Positions 16,425 to 24,271 are shown, counted from the stretch's first letter. The stretch is 34,326 nucleotides of DNA from Planctomycetota bacterium (GCA_016190155.1 JACPRB010000265.1:1-34326); one strand, 5' to 3'. Numbers and translations: made by a program. The notes: generated by a model from the letters alone, not told the origin.

Positions 16425-17429
16425 TCAACGGTGTGGATTATGGCGGGTCTCCGACGCGAAGCGAATGCCTTCCCTTGCGGCGGGCATGGAACGAGCCGGA
16501 CGCCCTGATCCCAATTCCACGATGTTGTACCGCAGAACGATGTCCGACATGCTCATATGGGTCTGGATCGCGCCCGGGGCGAACTCGTCGGTGAACCAGC
16601 AGGAGAAGCGCCGCGTCCCCTGGGAGAACCGATCCTCCCCCTCCACCAACAGGCACGCGTATTCCTTGCCTTGAATCCGGAGGGTCTCTTCGGCGATGCG
16701 CGACGTGTGTCTTTCGTAGGAGGCGCTCTTCATCTTCAACACGATGCGCGACGGATGCTGCAACACCCACAGCCGCGTAGCGCCCGCCTCGAAGATGTCG
16801 CACGAGTAAGCGTCGTCCGAGAGCGTGAGGATCTCCGTTCCCTTAGGGGTGCCCGCCGTCTCGGGCGGGATGTCGAGCAGGAGGCGCAAACGGTCGAGCC
16901 GCGGGTCCGTCTCCGTCGATCCGGGCGATTCGATGCGCATGCGCTCTCCGTCCCAGAAGGCCGTCAAGAGGTGATCGGTCTCCTCTCGAAATCGCGGACT
17001 CTCCAACGTCATCCGCGCTCGGAACCACACTCGTCCCGCCCTTGCCGGTGTGGGACGCTGCGCCTCGACGGTAAAGTGCGGCACCGCAGGGGCTGCGGGC
17101 GACTCGTCGATCGGCGCCGCGGAGGACGTTACGGGCGGGGCGGTGTTTTCGGGGGCAGGCGCTTCGGGAAGCGCCGGGGCCGGTGCGGGCGCGGGTCGAA
17201 GGACGCCCGCGGCAAGATCGGCCTTTGGGGCGGGGCCGACCGGAACGAGAATGGCCACAGTCATCGCGGCCAGAACCACGGCGCCGACGACGATCATCAT
17301 GAAGGTCTCTTTGCGCGGGCGCGAAGGAGACGGAACCGCGGGCGTCTCGGAGAAGACTCTCTCGTATTCCGTTTCCGAGATGATGACGATCGGTTCAGCG
17401 GATGCCGGTGAGTCGACGGGGTTTGCCAT
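16425..17429 (-). CDS. Membrane-anchored protein of unknown function in the cytochrome operon
   Basis: The 334-residue protein has a cytosolic N-terminus of about 43 residues, one transmembrane helix (about 44-63, MMIVVGAVVLAAMTVAILVP), a Pro/Ala-rich linker to about residue 120, and a C-terminal periplasmic domain (about 130-334) rich in beta strands (VWFRARMTLESPRF, LRIQGKEYACLLVEG, RRFSCWFTDEFAPGAIQ). The domain recalls LolA or lipoprotein-sorting-type half barrels, which is only an impression of fold. There is no CXXCH. It lies 12 bases after the 16-haem cytochrome gene and 27 before the flavoprotein gene. The long linker would let the domain reach across the periplasm, for instance to guide or dock a cytochrome. 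Confidence 0.75.
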   Translation of the reverse strand: MANPVDSPASAEPIVIISETEYERVFSETPAVPSPSRPRKETFMMIVVGAVVLAAMTVAILVPVGPAPKADLAAGVLRPAPAPAPALPEAPAPENTAPPVTSSAAPIDESPAAPAVPHFTVEAQRPTPARAGRVWFRARMTLESPRFREETDHLLTAFWDGERMRIESPGSTETDPRLDRLRLLLDIPPETAGTPKGTEILTLSDDAYSCDIFEAGATRLWVLQHPSRIVLKMKSASYERHTSRIAEETLRIQGKEYACLLVEGEDRFSQGTRRFSCWFTDEFAPGAIQTHMSMSDIVLRYNIVELGSGRPARSMPAAREGIRFASETRHNPHR

Positions 17430-17441
17430 AACGCCTCTTCT

Positions 17442-18719
17442 CTATCTCCCTCTCGGATGACACGAGATGCAGGCGGAGCTGGACCACGTATAACCGGAAA
17501 CCCCGCGGTGTTTGGAATCCATCTGCGTTCGTCCGTGGCAATGGGTACAGGAGACGATGGAGTAATCGCCGGGAGCACGGTGGCACTCCTGACACGATCT
17601 CTTGTGGGGTCCGGAGGTGATGACGAACGTGTGCTGGAACGTGGCGCCCAGCCAGGTCGTGGTCGAATGGCACGTTTCGCAGGTCGTGGGAAATCCCGCG
17701 GCCGCGTGATCGGGATTGGTCGTGGCGTTGTACTCCGGCATATGGCACGTGGCGCATCCCGAGGCGATCCCGACATGACTGAAGGCGGCACCCAACCAGG
17801 TCGTGGTGCCGTGACAGATCTCGCAGGTCGTCGCAATGCCCATGGCGGCATGATTGGGATTGGTCGCCGCGTTGTAGTCCGGCATGTGGCACGTGACGCA
17901 TCCGGAGGTGATGCCGGTATGACTGAACGGCGCGCCTCGCCAGGACGTGCTGCTGTGGCAATTCTCGCAGGTCGTCGGCACGCTCGTCGCCGCGTGATTC
18001 GGCGCGGTCGTCGCGTTGTACTCGGCCATGTGGCACGCCGCGCACCCGCCGGCGATCCCGGCATGCGTGAAGACGCCGCCGGCCCAACTCACGCCGTTGT
18101 GGCAATTCTGGCAACCGGCGGTGAGTCCCATCACCCCGTGGTCCGGCTTTCTTGCGGCGGCCAGCTCGGTCTGGTGACAGGACTCGCACCGCGGCAATGC
18201 CCCCACGAATTCGCCCGCCTCCGCGGCCGGATGGCACCGGAAGCACGCGACCGCCGCATGGGCGCCGGTGAGCGGAAACCGGGTGCGATTGTGCATCGCC
18301 ACGACGCCGACGGGCGTCCAATCCGCTTCCGAGTGGCAGGAGGCGCAGTCGGTCCCTATACGGCCGCGGTGGATGTCTTCGTGGCATCCGGCGCATCCGC
18401 GCTTCGCGAAGAGGCCGACAGGACCGCGGTCGTTGTGGCATCGAAGACACTCGGCGTCGGCGTGCGCTCCGCGCAACGCCGTACCGGTCTCCTTCTCGTG
18501 ATTGAAGGTGAAATCCCGGCGGATCTCGTGCCAGTTCCCTCCCTGGTGGCAAAGCGAGCAGTCGGCGGGGAAGGTGTCGTGAGGAACGACCGGACCTCGA
18601 CCTTCCGCCCAGGCCTGCGGCTTGGCTTGACGCGGTTTCGGTTGCGGCCTCGGGAGGCAGGAGATCACCGCGAGGCAGAGAAGGAAGGAGCCCCAGCCCC
18701 AACTTCCTCGGATCCGCAT
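17442..18719 (-). CDS. Multihaem c-type cytochrome lipoprotein (16 CXXCH)
   Basis: The 425-residue protein starts at ATG 18719, with GGGAGG four bases upstream; a longer open frame exists but lacks a signal. The signal ends in a lipobox (LAVISC, Cys21). I count 16 CXXCH haem-binding motifs, from CSLCH near residue 54 to CISCH near the C-terminus. Residues 203-346 are three copies of a 48-residue unit with two motifs each (C..CH, W.G..F.H..I..GC..CHM..YN, NH), plus a partial fourth. This is the doubled-CXXCH cytochrome c3 style. The lipid anchor and its place directly after the porin gene suggest the outer-membrane, possibly cell-surface, end of an electron conduit. Confidence 0.93.
   Translation of the reverse strand: MRIRGSWGWGSFLLCLAVISCLPRPQPKPRQAKPQAWAEGRGPVVPHDTFPADCSLCHQGGNWHEIRRDFTFNHEKETGTALRGAHADAECLRCHNDRGPVGLFAKRGCAGCHEDIHRGRIGTDCASCHSEADWTPVGVVAMHNRTRFPLTGAHAAVACFRCHPAAEAGEFVGALPRCESCHQTELAAARKPDHGVMGLTAGCQNCHNGVSWAGGVFTHAGIAGGCAACHMAEYNATTAPNHAATSVPTTCENCHSSTSWRGAPFSHTGITSGCVTCHMPDYNAATNPNHAAMGIATTCEICHGTTTWLGAAFSHVGIASGCATCHMPEYNATTNPDHAAAGFPTTCETCHSTTTWLGATFQHTFVITSGPHKRSCQECHRAPGDYSIVSCTHCHGRTQMDSKHRGVSGYTWSSSACISCHPRGR
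17682..18113 (-). repeat. Three tandem 144-base repeats inside the cytochrome gene
   Basis: The coding sequence for residues 203-346 of the 16-haem cytochrome is three consecutive units of 48 codons with the same pattern and high nucleotide similarity. For example the CHMP.YNA.TNP segment recurs almost unchanged. A partial fourth unit follows. They are coding repeats, not an array of spacers. Confidence 0.85.
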
Positions 18720-18730
18720 GAAACCTCCCG

Positions 18731-20362
18731 TCAGATCCTCTTCTGAACCGATAGGGTCCAAGTGGACGAATCTTGATCGTCGCCGAACTGATAATCCCCG
18801 GAGAGGAACACAGTCCACGTGGATGAAAGCGCGCCGTCGAGACTCACGTGCAGCGACTGCTGCGTCAACGCGTCCTGAGACGAGGTGGATTCGTAGCGCG
18901 CAACGTCATACCAGAAGGTGAAGGAGACGGGCGGGAGGAAGCGGCTCACCGAGAACCGCACCCCGGGCCCCGAGTTGAACGCTCCGTCGGTGTAGTAGGC
19001 CGCCAGCGCGATCTCGCTCCTGCTGAACAGGAGGTTCTGGAGGGCCAGCCGCACCTCTCCGTTCGTGCCGCGCTCGTCGTCCTGATCGATCCACTGATTG
19101 ATCCGGCCATCCACGAGGACGCGATCGGAGAGCTGCTGCCACGTGAACAGACCGTAGCGGAAGGTGCCCAGTTCCAGCAGCTCTTCCGCCACCGAAAGGC
19201 TCAATTCGTCGCTCAGCAGTTCTGGCCGCCGGATGCGCGAGATGTTGGCTCCGATGCCGTGTTGCGGGTCGAAGCGGTAGAGGCCCTGCAGGTGGGCCTC
19301 CGTAAGTTCGAATCCGCTCGGCTTCTCCTGTTCCGAGGAGGTGTAATAGTCGAGCCACGCCGACCCGCGCACGAAGAGCGAGGTGGACGGCGTGAAGCTC
19401 ACGATGCCCAGCAGGAGGTCCCGATCACGATCTCCGTCGAACCAGGTTTTCTGGTAGGCCAGACCCAGCGTCAGATCCTCGTCTTTTCCCACCGCGTACC
19501 GCCCGAACAGCGAGGATTGCGCGGTCTCGCCGAGCTCCAGGCTCCGGGTCACGTCGGGCATCGCCCCGAGGCTCATCCCGACCTTGCTCGCGCCGATGAG
19601 GCGCGCCGCCGCCTCGACGCCGTCGATCACGCCGAGCTCGGGGAATTCGTGCTGCAGGAAGCGTCCGAATTCCGCGCGGAACGGTTGGCCGCGCAAGCCT
19701 CCCCAAGCGTAGGAGAGACGATCCAAGCGAGGGCTGGTTTCTCGGTCGCCTTCCGCATCCTCCACGTCGGCTTGCTCGTAGAGGAGCTCCGAGCGCAGAT
19801 GCAGCGTCCCTCCCCACGGCACCGGGTTCACGACCGTGAGGTCGGTTCCGCCGCGCGCCTGCACGTACTCGTTGTCGTTCGGTTCTTGAGTGCGCGTATA
19901 CACGGTTCGGACGTAGGCGCGCCCGTTCACCTGCGTAGGCCGTTCCTCCGGCCGCCTGGAGAACGCCGGAGCCAGCAGCGGATTCTCGCGGTCCCACTCC
20001 TCGGGCGGAGCGGTCCAGGGGGGATGCTCCGGCAACGTCGGCCGTTCCTCTTGGGTCAACCGGCCGTCGTTCGGCTCCGGTTGCCGTGGCGGAAGGAGGA
20101 CTTCACCTCCGGTCCCGACGTCGAGCGCCATCGGTCCCGTGTCGAGCGTGCACCTCGCGCTCGATCGCGAGACGACCTGAACGGTGGCGGTGAGGATGCC
20201 GTGTTCGCTCGAGTAGAGGAGCACGCGATCGCCCGGCTGGAGGCCCGCGTCCCGTCCTTGGTCGAGGTAGACGCTTTCTCCGGAGACGGCCGTGACCCGC
20301 ACCGTCACGCTCTGTTGCGCGGCACACGCGAGGCCGGTGCAGAGAAGAAGGGTTCCGATCAT
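18731..20362 (-). CDS. Outer-membrane beta-barrel (porin-like) with N-terminal SH3-like domain
   Basis: The 543-residue protein starts at ATG 20362, overlapping the stop of the 23-haem gene (ATGA), with a GGAGG-type site just upstream. A signal peptide (MIGTLLLCTGLACAA) is followed by a small beta domain (about 18-90, with GRDAGLQPGDRVLLYSSEHG), of the type seen in FlgT-like SH3 folds. After a Pro-rich linker the rest (about 135-543) is a run of amphipathic strands with aromatic girdles and turns rich in Asp, Glu and Gly (TLHLRSELLYEQADV, LTLGLAYQKTWFDGDRD, EIALAAYYTDGAF), ending in a strand. That is a large outer-membrane barrel. Between two multihaem cytochromes it is best read as the porin sheath of a porin-cytochrome complex; family membership (MtrB/PioB or other) I cannot decide. 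Confidence 0.8.
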   Translation of the reverse strand: MIGTLLLCTGLACAAQQSVTVRVTAVSGESVYLDQGRDAGLQPGDRVLLYSSEHGILTATVQVVSRSSARCTLDTGPMALDVGTGGEVLLPPRQPEPNDGRLTQEERPTLPEHPPWTAPPEEWDRENPLLAPAFSRRPEERPTQVNGRAYVRTVYTRTQEPNDNEYVQARGGTDLTVVNPVPWGGTLHLRSELLYEQADVEDAEGDRETSPRLDRLSYAWGGLRGQPFRAEFGRFLQHEFPELGVIDGVEAAARLIGASKVGMSLGAMPDVTRSLELGETAQSSLFGRYAVGKDEDLTLGLAYQKTWFDGDRDRDLLLGIVSFTPSTSLFVRGSAWLDYYTSSEQEKPSGFELTEAHLQGLYRFDPQHGIGANISRIRRPELLSDELSLSVAEELLELGTFRYGLFTWQQLSDRVLVDGRINQWIDQDDERGTNGEVRLALQNLLFSRSEIALAAYYTDGAFNSGPGVRFSVSRFLPPVSFTFWYDVARYESTSSQDALTQQSLHVSLDGALSSTWTVFLSGDYQFGDDQDSSTWTLSVQKRI

Positions 20363-22458
20363 CGACCCTCCCTCGGACCGCGCGGGGCGTGGCAGTCGCC
20401 GCAAAGGATTCCCAGGGGCTTGTAGCGGATGGCCGTTCCTCCTCCAGGAATCGGGGTCGGAAGATGGCACGCGCCGCACTTGAGCGTGAGGTGATGCTCG
20501 TCCAACGAAAAGCGCGAATCGGTTTGGTGGTTGAAGATCAGGTCGTGGAACGTGCCTTCCTCCTTGTGGCACCGGGCGCAGTCGAGGCTCTTGGACGGGC
20601 CGAACTGCCCGACGTGCGGGTCCGAATGGCAGGACCGGCACAGGGTCCCCGCCGCGCGACCGAGCGTCCGCCCGCGAGCGGTCTGCTTGTGACATGCGGC
20701 GCACTCGAGCTTCGCGTGAGCCCCTCGCACCGCGTAGCCGGTCCAAAGGGCGTGGTCGAACCGCCGAACGCGGAAGCTCTCGGTCGTGTGGCAGCGCGCG
20801 CATCCTTCTTCCAGGCCGACGGTTTGGGGAAGGTGAGGCGCATCGAATATCTTATCGTGGACGTTCTGATGACAGGCGTCGCACCGGGATGCCGTTCCGC
20901 AGAAGATACGGCGCCCGCGTGGAGCGGATTCGGAAGGCCTATGGCATTCGTTGCAGCTCACGCCGCGGTGCAGACCGGTGAGCGGAAAGGACGCCGCCTG
21001 GTGCATCTCCAAGGTAAAGACGGACGGCATGAAGGAGTTGAAGTCGTGACATGCGCGGCAGTCCTTGTTGCGGAACGCCCCCTTGTCGAACTGGCCCTTA
21101 TGCGCGTCGATGTGGCAGGCGCGACAGGCGGTCGGGGCACTGTGGAACAACCTGACGTTCGCGAGCGGTGGAGACGGGTGGCACTTTCCGCAGTCGAGGC
21201 TCCGGTGCTCGCCTTCAAGAGGAAAGGATGTCTTGGCGTGCATGGACGCGTCGAAGGCGTGCGGAACGAACCGACGGCGTTCATGGCAAGCGAGACATCC
21301 TTGCGCGGCGAACGTGCCGGAGGCGAATTGGCCCCGATGCGGATCGGCGTGGCAGGTCACGCACTGATCCGGTTTTCTGCCGGGATAGAGGCGCAGGAAC
21401 GTCGAGGCGATGGCTTCCTTGTCCTTTGACGGCGTGCGCCGGCCGTAGTCCTCGTGGCACTTCTCGCAGGCGACCTTGTCGTGGGGGACGTCGAGGGCGA
21501 ATCCCGTGGCGGCGTGACGTTGCGGCGTCAAGGTGGCCTGAGGCGCGAGGAACGTCTTGTGTCGGACGTCGTGGCACTGGGTGCACGTTTCCATCGGAGC
21601 GCTTCCGACCTCCTGGGCGACGCCGATCAGCAGGGAGTCGCGGTGGGGAGAGCGGTGACACATGGAACAGGATCGAACGAGCAGCGCGGATTCGTTCCTC
21701 TCGGCGGAGAGCGCCCTCAGGACATCGACGGCGTGATCGCTGCCGGCGGGGTGGCAAGCGGCGCAGGACACGCCTGCGTGGCCTCCTTCCAGAGGAAAAG
21801 CCGAGGTGTGCTTGAACCGGGCCACGAGCTTGAAGGGTTGCTCTTGTCCGTGGCAGAGGGCGCAGCCGGTCCCGAAGGCGCCCTTGTGCGTGTCCTCGTG
21901 ACAACGGGTGCACTCTTGGCTGAGCCCCAGGAAACGCTTCCGGCCTTTCTCCAAGATCTTCGTCTCGGCGAGGCGATGGCAGGCCACGCAGGCGGCGGTC
22001 GCGTGCTTTCCCGTCAGGGCGTAGTTCAATCCAGCGTGATCGTAGGCGGCGGGGTTGTCGATGCCCGCGAGCGAGAAGCTGCGCGGATTGACCAGGGGGA
22101 AATTCTCTCCCATGTGTTCGTGGTGGCATGGGTCGCAATCGGCGGGCTTGTCGCGCGGGATTGTTCCGTGAAAGCCGGTCGATGTGGCGACCTGCGCGCC
22201 GATGTCCGTGTGGCACGCCGTGCAGGACGACGCCATCGCCGACGTGCCGCCGGCCCCGTGGCATTCCCGACATCCCGTGGCGGCGCCTAGGGACGGTTCC
22301 TTCGCGTGAACAGTCGCAAGGGGACCCGGGGCCTGGCGCACATCCACGAAAAACACTCCCACAAAGAGGATGCCGCAGAACACCCTGAAAAAAAGCGACC
22401 CCCAGTTGATTTTTCGAGAAGGTTGCACGGCAACAGAGACACGAGACGTCCTCGCCAC
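20359..22458 (-). CDS. Multihaem c-type cytochrome (23 CXXCH), first gene of the conduit operon
   Basis: The product of about 699 residues contains 23 CXXCH motifs, from CRECH to CGDCH, mostly as doubled units of the form C..CH.D.H.GQF......C..CH and FPL.G.H....C..CH. This is typical of long cytochrome c3-type chains. The N-terminus has a hydrophobic stretch (LFFRVFCGILFVGVFFVDV) followed by ATVHAKEP, either a cleaved signal (after VHA) or an anchor. The open frame extends upstream to 23097 but that part has no cytochrome character and crosses an opposing gene. GTG at 22458 is chosen; GTG at 22428 is an equal alternative, and neither has a good ribosome-binding site. It is probably periplasmic, feeding the porin-bound cytochrome. 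Confidence 0.88.
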   Translation of the reverse strand: MARTSRVSVAVQPSRKINWGSLFFRVFCGILFVGVFFVDVRQAPGPLATVHAKEPSLGAATGCRECHGAGGTSAMASSCTACHTDIGAQVATSTGFHGTIPRDKPADCDPCHHEHMGENFPLVNPRSFSLAGIDNPAAYDHAGLNYALTGKHATAACVACHRLAETKILEKGRKRFLGLSQECTRCHEDTHKGAFGTGCALCHGQEQPFKLVARFKHTSAFPLEGGHAGVSCAACHPAGSDHAVDVLRALSAERNESALLVRSCSMCHRSPHRDSLLIGVAQEVGSAPMETCTQCHDVRHKTFLAPQATLTPQRHAATGFALDVPHDKVACEKCHEDYGRRTPSKDKEAIASTFLRLYPGRKPDQCVTCHADPHRGQFASGTFAAQGCLACHERRRFVPHAFDASMHAKTSFPLEGEHRSLDCGKCHPSPPLANVRLFHSAPTACRACHIDAHKGQFDKGAFRNKDCRACHDFNSFMPSVFTLEMHQAASFPLTGLHRGVSCNECHRPSESAPRGRRIFCGTASRCDACHQNVHDKIFDAPHLPQTVGLEEGCARCHTTESFRVRRFDHALWTGYAVRGAHAKLECAACHKQTARGRTLGRAAGTLCRSCHSDPHVGQFGPSKSLDCARCHKEEGTFHDLIFNHQTDSRFSLDEHHLTLKCGACHLPTPIPGGGTAIRYKPLGILCGDCHAPRGPREGR

Positions 22459-22522
22459 CCCTTCTACTCTTATTACCGAGTTCTTGAGGATCGTCTGGGC
22501 GGATTCTGAATTCGCGGTGAGA

Positions 22523-22598
22523 GTGCACGCGATGGAGCCTCGATCTCCCTCTGGGTCACCAGGATGACCTCTGGGTAGCCCAAGTCGTGTTCTCCTCG
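22523..22598 (-). pseudogene. Decayed fragment of the small 'HPEF' protein family
   Basis: On the minus strand this stretch reads HDLGYPEVILVTQREIEAPS, which aligns with HDVRHPEFILVTPREIVIATPS of the intact gene at 23918-24175; the nucleotide sequences also match over about 70 bases. The N-terminal PF.P.RF part is missing and no start or sensible end remains. It lies in the spacer between the divergent cytochrome operon and the 22714 barrel gene. Confidence 0.6.
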
Positions 22599-22713
22599 AC
22601 GCCTCCCAAGCCTCCTGCTGAGGCATGACCGAAATCGAATTCGCCTGCAACACGAGTCGTGGGACGACGGAAGAACTGTTATCCTGCGCGTGGCGACGAA
22701 GGAGGAGCGAAAG

Positions 22714-23601
22714 ATGATATCGGAGATCCTGATGTCGTTGGCTTTGGCCCTGCAGACGGCGAGTGCCGATTTGCCTCGAACGTTCCTGCTCGGGAGAGAT
22801 CTCGACATTCTGCAGGAGGACCCTTCGCTTGAATCGCCACCGGAAGGGGGCTCCACGCCGCAAGGACACGGGGCAAGCAACGGGATCTGGAACGGAATCC
22901 GGTTGGCGGTGGTGCCCCTTTCCAAGGTCAGGATCCGCGGCGGAGACGAAGAGGGAGCAACCAAGGGCACCCGGATGAATTTCGACGCCCATCTGGAGTT
23001 CTTTCCTGGCTTCGATATTGGGTGGGACCTCAAGCGAGCTTCGGTGAGCTTCGGCTTGCGCGCCGGCGTGATCTCCTTGACGGATATGCGTGACCACCTG
23101 CCGCTATCCATCTTCGGAGAGGGTGACTATGACGGAGTGGTGGATTTCGACGCCACGCTCGCCTACCTGGAGCCGCGTGTTTCATACGTGGCCCCGTCTC
23201 CGATCGGGTTTGTTGAGGCGAGTCTCGGCCTCCGAGCACAACACCTCAGCTTCTCGCTGGAGCAGATGAAGGAATCCGACTGGGAGTTCGGCGAGAACAC
23301 GTCACACGAGCGGCACGTCGGGTTCGGCGTCGTCTATCCGCGACTGAGCCTGGCGTGGAGGGCTTCGCTAAGCCAATCGATCACGGCGGGCGTAATGCTT
23401 TCGTTCGGGACGGGTCCTGAGCTCCACAACGGACAGCAGGTGATGGCGGCCAGCCTGGACATCCAGGTGGGGAGCGCCGCCGGCGTCTCCTTGGGATGGA
23501 CCGTGGAGTATCTCCGGTTCGAAGCCGTCGCGGACGACGTGGATCTGGAGGGATCCATGGTCTGGTTCAGCCCGACGCTGTCCTGGGAGCGGCCTTTTTA
23601 G
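22714..23601 (+). CDS. Outer-membrane beta-barrel protein of unknown function
   Basis: The 295-residue protein starts at ATG 22714, with GGAGG at 22701-22705 eight bases upstream; an in-frame GTG at 22690 would only add basic residues before the signal. The signal peptide is MISEILMSLALALQTASA. The mature part alternates hydrophobic and polar residues in repeated strands (ASVSFGLRAGVISL, ASLGLRAQHLSFSLEQM, LSLAWRASLSQSITAGVML) and ends in a terminal Phe after SPTLSWERP, as outer-membrane barrels do. It is transcribed away from the cytochrome operon across a 255-base spacer. I recognise no family; an outer-membrane channel or structural barrel is likely. Confidence 0.7.
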   Translation: MISEILMSLALALQTASADLPRTFLLGRDLDILQEDPSLESPPEGGSTPQGHGASNGIWNGIRLAVVPLSKVRIRGGDEEGATKGTRMNFDAHLEFFPGFDIGWDLKRASVSFGLRAGVISLTDMRDHLPLSIFGEGDYDGVVDFDATLAYLEPRVSYVAPSPIGFVEASLGLRAQHLSFSLEQMKESDWEFGENTSHERHVGFGVVYPRLSLAWRASLSQSITAGVMLSFGTGPELHNGQQVMAASLDIQVGSAAGVSLGWTVEYLRFEAVADDVDLEGSMVWFSPTLSWERPF

Positions 23602-23670
23602 CAACGAACAGCGGAAAAGCTGGCGTGGTTCAGACGAGGGTGACCGTCGTGGCAGGCGTATCGGGCCGTC

Positions 23671-23812
23671 GAGGACGCAGAGAAAACCTAACCGCAGAAC
23701 GCAGAGGGTACTGAGAGGCGATTTCTCCCGTTCTACCCTCTTTCTGCGGCCCTCTGCGCCCTCTGCGGTTTGGGCCGCGGCTCTGTGTTCTCTGCTCCCC
23801 TCCGTGTCCTCG
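23671..23812. repeat. Imperfect inverted repeat with 'CGCAGAGG' motifs
   Basis: The left arm holds GAGGACGCAGAGAA (23671-23684), then AACCGCAGAACGCAGAGGG (23690-23708). The right arm holds the same motifs in reverse orientation (CCCTCTGCGCCCTCTGCGGTT at 23750-23770, in part, and TTCTCTGC at 23789-23796, then GTGTCCTC). Together they could form a long hairpin behind the barrel gene. It resembles the dispersed non-coding elements with CGCAGAGGACGCAGAG cores seen in many environmental genomes. A related piece lies at 25455-25511. The rest of the 23602-23917 spacer shows no gene. Confidence 0.6.
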
Positions 23813-23917
23813 CACAAGCCCAGGTTGAACTGTGCCGAAAAGCTGGTGGTGAGTCAACTTCAAACTAGTGGGTTGCATCCCTGGTGGGCAACCCACAGAT
23901 TTGACCTTGTCGAACCA

Positions 23918-24175
23918 CTAGCCGGCTCCGCGATACTTGGCGCGCCGCCTTCTCCCGTTGATCGGTTCGATGCGGGTAATGTGGACCGGATCGATGAAGA
24001 CCAAGCGCTCAGGGAGCGCCTCTGCGCGCGATGGAGTTGCGATGACGATCTCCCTTGGGGTCACCAAGATGAACTCTGGATGCCGGACGTCGTGTTTGGA
24101 GCCGTCCGACAGGAAGAACCGAATCGGCACAAAAGGATGTCTGCGCACATGTACTTGGATTCCTTGCGCTCTCAT
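23918..24175 (-). CDS. Small protein of unknown function ('PF.P......DG......HPEF' family)
   Basis: The 85-residue protein contains RHPFVPIRFFLSDGS, then HDVRHPEFILVTPREIVIA, and ends LVFIDPVHITRIEPI with a basic tail. This plan (PF.PF.I.L.DG....V.HPEF......, then V.D..H...I) is that of small uncharacterised proteins frequent in environmental genomes, often in several copies. No catalytic site is visible. The gene is divergent from the benzoyl-CoA reductase operon over 135 bases, and a decayed relative lies at 22523-22598. Confidence 0.7.
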   Translation of the reverse strand: MRAQGIQVHVRRHPFVPIRFFLSDGSKHDVRHPEFILVTPREIVIATPSRAEALPERLVFIDPVHITRIEPINGRRRRAKYRGAG

Positions 24176-24183
24176 CGCTCTTC

Positions 24184-24212
24184 AGTCTATTGCACCCCGG
24201 GAGGGGCGTCAA
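24184..24212 (-). promoter_or_regulatory. Promoter candidate of the small divergent gene
   Basis: Minus-strand TTGACG (24212-24207) and TAGACT (24189-24184) are 17 bases apart. Transcription would begin about two bases before the ATG at 24175, implying an almost leaderless message or a slightly later start codon. Confidence 0.35.
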
Positions 24213-24229
24213 CGCCGTTTCCCCTTTCC

Positions 24230-24258
24230 TTGACAGCGCGCCAGGGCCTTCCTACAAG
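24230..24258 (+). promoter_or_regulatory. Promoter candidate of the aryl-CoA reductase operon
   Basis: A perfect TTGACA (24230-24235) and TACAAG (24253-24258, four of six matches) are spaced by exactly 17 bases, about 50 bases upstream of the first gene. A dyad follows directly on the -10 box, as expected for a repressible promoter. Confidence 0.55.
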
Positions 24259-24271
24259 TTAACCTCGTTAA
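24259..24271. promoter_or_regulatory. Operator-like dyad TTAAC-CTC-GTTAA
   Basis: TTAAC (24259-24263) and GTTAA (24267-24271) form a perfect inverted repeat around CTC, placed directly after the -10 box where transcription should start. Bound protein here would block initiation. No regulator gene lies in the window. Short AT-rich dyads of this kind are typical of TetR- or GntR-type repressors, which is inference. Confidence 0.4.

Noticed and set aside
14149-16428. 759-codon frame on the same strand as the membrane flavoprotein gene in another phase
   Set aside because: Its product is a low-complexity Arg/Gly/Pro shadow; the other phase carries all cofactor motifs and a strong ribosome-binding site.
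17682-18113. Evenly spaced repeats that might be a CRISPR array
   Set aside because: The 144-base units are in frame, continuous and code for haem-binding units; there are no unique spacers.
22459-23097. N-terminal extension of the 23-haem cytochrome frame up to 23097
   Set aside because: The extra 213 codons have no cytochrome or signal character and cross the opposing barrel gene, which has a good ribosome-binding site and signal peptide.
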